A stretch of 20,587 nucleotides of DNA, taken from positions 1 to 20,587 of the forward strand of contig JASAOO010003075.1 of NCBI GenBank assembly GCA_030849075.1, read 5' to 3'. Positions 16,771 to 20,587 of the stretch are shown piece by piece. Both the position numbers and the translations under genes were made by a program. Under the pieces are notes generated by a model. It was not told the origin of the DNA. It did not search any database and saw only the letters and a list, made by a program, of their open reading frames with translations. Origin of the DNA: Zelonia costaricensis (taxonomy: Eukaryota > Euglenozoa > Kinetoplastea > Trypanosomatida > Trypanosomatidae). Positions within the stretch are counted from its first letter, which is position 1, and each line of letters begins with the position of its first letter.

Positions 16771-17770
16771 TGTGGGACAGGCAGAGGAAAAAAAGGAGAA
16801 TGAAGTAGAAGAACAAGCGGAAGGGAGGGTGGGGAGGGGTGGGGCGCAAGGATGAAAGCAGAGGCACACACACATACACAAACGAAAAAAAAGGCTCATG
16901 AAGACGTCGGCAAGTCAGCGCGCCCCACGTCGCCAACGCCCCCCCCCCTCTGCCGCCAGCCCTCTCCGCACGCGCCGCCCCACACACATGCGCCAAGGGC
17001 CGCGGGCGTGTAGCAGAGAACGCCGGAGAAGCGAAGGCAACGGCGCAGGCCAAGGTGCAACTCTCGCTTCCCACACCGCCCAGCGGTGCGGGTGCACACA
17101 TGCGGCACTGTCACAACCAACGCCGCCTCCGTGTGCCATGCGTGGGAGCTAAACAGGCGCGAATGCACCGGCCGAGCCAAGAAGTGATCGAGAAACCGAA
17201 GTAAGGGAGGGGGGGAGACGCGCACCACGCAGCCGCCGGGAGGGGGATGGGGGATGGGGGGGAGAGAGAGTGGCGAGAGGACGATGCTGAGAAAGCGTGA
17301 GTGGGCGCAGACGCGGGGAGCCGCTCGCGTGACGACACCTCCGCGCGCTTGACAACTGCAAAACACAAAAGTGGGGAGAACAGAGAAGCGGGTGGAAGAA
17401 GGAAAAAATGAAAGAGAGAAACCAAAGACAAAATGCAAACACGGANGGTGGGAAGGTACGTGAGGAAATGCGCGGATGTGGGCGGCGCGGTGGTGGGGCC
17501 ATGTGATGGATGGATGGGAGAGAGGGAGGGGGGGACAGACGCGCCCACACAGAAAACACACGCGCACACGCACATGAGCACGAGCAACGGGAAAGGCAAG
17601 GCTTACACGCACGCACGCACACATACGCACGCACACGGCACGCCTCGAGTGGAGGTGGAGGCTATGCCGTGTGCGTGGAGTCGTACAGGGAGAGACTCAA
17701 GCAAGAGGACAGCACGACTCGCCTTCTCGGAAAGCTACACCACACAGACCACGCAAGCGGAACTAGAAAG

Positions 17771-17802
17771 CACGCACACACAAACACACACACATACACA
17801 CA
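17771..17802. repeat. CA microsatellite
   Basis: Imperfect CA run with single-base interruptions, in the right part of the large spacer. Confidence 0.85.
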
Positions 17803-18022
17803 TTGCCATACACAATTATATGAAAACACAGACTCTTGAGCGGAAGGCAGAAGGTACCAGCCATGTAAGGAGGAGCAGGCTCGCCATTTCTGTGGAAAGC
17901 CTCCCGAGCGCACGTGCAAGCTCCCTGACCTCACCTCACCCCCTCACCCCGGTCACTAAGCACCCCCGCCCTCTCCAGGATCTCTCCTGCACTCGCTCTC
18001 TACGATGGATCTACGAGGAGGC

Positions 18023-18121
18023 GCACACGCGCACACACACACACGCCAGCACACCGACGCACGCTCTCACACACCAGGTGAGCTTCAGAGTACGGTTGTG
18101 TGCGTGTGTGTATGTGTGTGC
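18023..18121. repeat. Inverted CA/TG microsatellite pair downstream of transporter A
   Basis: CA tract at 18023-18044 and TG tract at 18097-18121 are complementary across about 50 nt. In the minus-sense RNA they lie about 470 nt after the stop codon at 18591, the same arrangement as the pair following the WD40 gene. Confidence 0.7.
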
Positions 18122-18590
18122 ACTTCGGCCAAGGTGCCCACATGGGGGTCGGGAGGTGACAAGGAAGTACGGAGAAGGAGCCGGGTCGGCGCACACGCAA
18201 TGCAGAGGCGTGACGAGTCACACAGCGGCGGTCCAACGGGAGAGCGCAGGCATCACCGGGAGGGAGGGGAGACGGTGATGGCGGGGGGGGGGGAGGAGGA
18301 GGGGGGAGCCTGCAACGTGAAGTGAAAGTACAGCAACGTAGAAAAGGAAGAGCGCGCAACGGGGGTTGCGAGGAGCGCGTGAACCACAAGCGGTGCGGAC
18401 ACCGCCGCCGCGGAAACGAAGGGGGGGGGGCGGAGAGGCGTAGCAGGGACCGCGGCACGCAGACGAGCGCCAACCCAGAGAGACACCTCGTTTGCGACAG
18501 CATTGAGCTGCTTCCTGTCGAGTACTCGAGTGTGTCTCTGCGCCTGTGATGGCCGCCGCGGCCGCCTGTCCTCTCCGTCATTCCCTCCCG

Positions 18591-20564
18591 CTACTCCACC
18601 TGGCACAGCTCCTGCGCGGCCTCGGCGCCGGCACCAGCGGGCGTTTCGGCGTCTTCTGTCGTCGCCTTGCGCTGGCGGCGCACGCGGGCGCGCTCGCGCT
18701 TCACGAAGGCGGCATACCGGAAGTGAATCGCGAGGGCGACGAAGATGCCGCAGAAGGCCAGCACCGTGGCGACGATCAGCGGCGTGCGCACGCAGGACTT
18801 GACGTTGCAGTCCTCGCTCGGCGGGATGCCGAGGCGGCTCTGCTCCTTCTTGATTGTCTGGCCGAACATGCCAATGTTGAAGGAGATGATGGAGCACATC
18901 TGTACGAAGAAGCTGAGGTTGTACAGGAAGTTGTGGTTGCGGGCGAAGAGGCAGGGAAAGATGAGGGCGTTGATGCCGGCAAACACGCCCTCCTCGAGGT
19001 AGACCAGGATGAAGGGGAATAGCACGGCGTCGCCGGGCAGCACAAGCAGGAAGAGCCCGCCGAGGAAGGCGAGGGTCGGGGACAAGGGCAGGGCCATCGT
19101 GACGAGCACCTTGCGGTCCTCAGGGTCCTGGTGCTGCACGTAGGCCTCAAAAAGACCGAAGCCGATGCGGCCCACACTGCTACCCACGCCGAGGAAAGCC
19201 GTGTACAGCGCGGAGAGCTCCGGGCTGCGCTCTTGACCGGAGACGGCGACGGAGATGGTGGACGAGTTGTACATGACGATGGTGCCCATGCAGCCGTAGC
19301 AGATGAAGAGCAGCATGATCAGCCACACGTCCAGGCTCATCAGGTAGTCCTTCATGGTGCCCTCGTAGCGCGGGTCCTGGTGCAGGTACTTATCCTCATC
19401 CTCTTCCGCCTGCGAGCTCGATTCCATGTTGCCGACCGCGGGGTGAAACGGCTCCTTGTCCATGCTGCTGGGGTTGCCGGGGCGCGCCTCTGCGGCAGCG
19501 GCCTCCTCCTCGCGCCACACGAGCTGGCCGTCCGTGCTGATGCCGTACTGTGGGGCCTCGGCGTCCGCCTGCGATTCCGAATACTCGAGCCTCGGGTCAC
19601 GATCGTCCATGCCGCCGAGGACGCGGAGGGGGAGCAGCATCAGGAAGATGCACAGCACGAGCACGACCGTGATGACGCCGACCGCCATCTTGGCACCGTG
19701 GGTGACGTTCGAGACGTACGCTATGACGGGGGCCTCCACCGTGAAGAAGATGAGAAGCGAGATGACGACGACGTAGCCGATGATGAGGCGGGGCAGCGGC
19801 ACGAACTTGCGCTCGTAGTACGCGGCCGTCGCCTTGAAGGCGTCGAGCTGCTCCTTCGTCTTGCCCTGCTCGCGCCACCAGTTCACCAGGTAGGGCGGCA
19901 GCACAATCACGAAGCTGGCCCAGATGCTGACGACCACGACCAGCGCCATGATGAAGTAGATGAAGCCGATGATCGTGTCCTCGAAGAAGGTCTCGCTTAG
20001 GGCGGCGAGTACGGAGCTGCCGAGCCCCGTCATCACCTTCGCCAGGCACACCACAGGGCCGCGGTTGCGCGGGAAGACTTCAAAGAGGGTCGACACGTAG
20101 CTCGTGTCCAGCAGCCCACTCGCCGCGTTCAGGAATGCGTAGAAGACGGTGATGGTGGCGGTGTTGCCGGGGATCTGCCCCCGGAAGACGCCGGCGAGGC
20201 CGGCGCCGCCGATGGTAGCGGCCACGGCGCACATCCAGAACGTCACGAAGGGCCCGAAGTTCTCGAAGATGAAACTGTACGGGATGGTGAAGTAGCAAAA
20301 CACGAGGCCGACGGTGCTGATGGTGGTCAGGTCGCTTGAGGTGAGGTTGAACTGCGAGCGGAACTTCCACGTGAAGAGGTCGAAGGCGTACGTCAGCGAG
20401 ACGCACACGCTGCAGAAGAAGCAGCAGACGAGGAGGTGGAAGCGGCTCAGCTCGGAGACGGGGTGGAGGCCCTTGGCCTTGCGCTCGGCCAAGTCGCGGG
20501 ACTGCGAAAAGACAGGGCGACCCACCCGCTTCACCGACGCTGCGAAGGACTGGCCACACGACAT
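18591..20564 (-). CDS. MFS transporter, Nodulin-like/NFD4-like family (paralogue A)
   Basis: 657 residues; ATG at 20564, TAG at 18593-18591. It is co-linear with the transporter at 10768-12693: GLHPVSELSR before helix 1, hydrophobic segments between 43 and 312, an acidic, Glu/Ala-rich loop (about 317-403), a QDPRY..TMKDYLMSLD junction (396-412), and the remaining helices to about 615. Family signatures are PGNTATITVF (132-141), FPRNRG with AKVMTGLGS (164-183) and SVGRI (463-467). The Cys pair before the last helix is kept (C586, C591). The two proteins are similar throughout the helices, but the central loops and the tails differ, so they are old, diverged paralogues rather than a recent duplication. 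The C-terminal tail is basic, then acidic. Only 23 bp remain upstream, so the 5' UTR and splice site are outside the window. Substrate unknown. Confidence 0.88.
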   Translation of the reverse strand: MSCGQSFAASVKRVGRPVFSQSRDLAERKAKGLHPVSELSRFHLLVCCFFCSVCVSLTYAFDLFTWKFRSQFNLTSSDLTTISTVGLVFCYFTIPYSFIFENFGPFVTFWMCAVAATIGGAGLAGVFRGQIPGNTATITVFYAFLNAASGLLDTSYVSTLFEVFPRNRGPVVCLAKVMTGLGSSVLAALSETFFEDTIIGFIYFIMALVVVVSIWASFVIVLPPYLVNWWREQGKTKEQLDAFKATAAYYERKFVPLPRLIIGYVVVISLLIFFTVEAPVIAYVSNVTHGAKMAVGVITVVLVLCIFLMLLPLRVLGGMDDRDPRLEYSESQADAEAPQYGISTDGQLVWREEEAAAAEARPGNPSSMDKEPFHPAVGNMESSSQAEEDEDKYLHQDPRYEGTMKDYLMSLDVWLIMLLFICYGCMGTIVMYNSSTISVAVSGQERSPELSALYTAFLGVGSSVGRIGFGLFEAYVQHQDPEDRKVLVTMALPLSPTLAFLGGLFLLVLPGDAVLFPFILVYLEEGVFAGINALIFPCLFARNHNFLYNLSFFVQMCSIISFNIGMFGQTIKKEQSRLGIPPSEDCNVKSCVRTPLIVATVLAFCGIFVALAIHFRYAAFVKRERARVRRQRKATTEDAETPAGAGAEAAQELCQVE

Positions 20565-20587
20565 GGCTGGCTACGGCGCGGATGGAG

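Larger units (their letters stand above)
12694..18590. other. 5.9 kb gene-poor spacer between the two transporter paralogues
   Basis: I find no frame here that looks like a protein. Open frames are translations of CA/TG repeats (His-Thr, Cys-Val) or of purine/pyrimidine tracts. Contents: CA or TG tracts (13785-13817, 14406-14430, 15181-15218, 15608-15713, 15911-15970, 16674-16770, 17771-17802, 18023-18121), a 15-G run (15621-15635), long purine-rich + strand stretches, and an undetermined base (n) at 17446. More complex islands at about 13090-13330, 14220-14400 and 17840-18000 show no recognisable gene. It must contain the 3' UTR of the upstream transporter and the 5' signals of the downstream one. 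Confidence 0.6.

Noticed and set aside
13182..16871. Several 150-350 codon frames on both strands in the large spacer
   Set aside because: All are translations of CA/TG, purine or pyrimidine tracts, with no protein-like composition or motif. Some begin at non-ATG codons.
18005..18325. + strand frame after a pyrimidine tract and CTCTCCAG
   Set aside because: The tract and AG look like a splice acceptor, but the translation is His/Thr and Cys/Val repeat followed by Gly/Arg-rich sequence, and it would oppose the direction of every gene here.

Overview
The window looks like nuclear DNA of a trypanosomatid protozoan, most likely Leishmania or a close relative. The evidence: all convincing genes are intronless and lie on one (minus) strand, as in a polycistronic unit. 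Coding sequence is GC-rich. Genes are separated by long spacers full of (CA)n/(TG)n microsatellites and homopurine/homopyrimidine tracts. Start codons are preceded by a polypyrimidine tract and an AG, the signal for spliced-leader trans-splicing. The gene products fit too: an IFT54 homologue, a haem pseudoperoxidase of the type known from Leishmania, and two kinetoplastid-style Nodulin-like MFS transporters. The species cannot be fixed by eye.

Layout, in transcription order (right to left): an MFS transporter (20564-18591); a 5.9 kb spacer with no convincing gene; a second, paralogous MFS transporter (12693-10768); a 3.5 kb spacer holding a 27-bp dispersed repeat, a perfect 12-bp hairpin and a 65-nt (CA)n tract; a 952-residue WD40 protein with a helical C-terminal half (7255-4397); a membrane-anchored pseudoperoxidase lacking the distal catalytic histidine (3765-2488); a small protein with a cysteine cluster (1534-1145); and the N-terminal 96 residues of IFT54, cut by the left edge (289-1).

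The genes do not form a functional pathway, which is normal for trypanosomatid polycistrons, where expression is set after transcription through UTRs. The parts most worth a second look are the active-site substitutions in the pseudoperoxidase, the transporter pair with a nearly identical 60-nt block, and the spacer elements (repeat, hairpins, inverted CA/TG pairs) that probably lie in 3' UTRs. I found no clear case for a wholly undescribed system. The best novelty candidates are the WD40/helical protein, the small cysteine-cluster protein, and the structured spacer elements.
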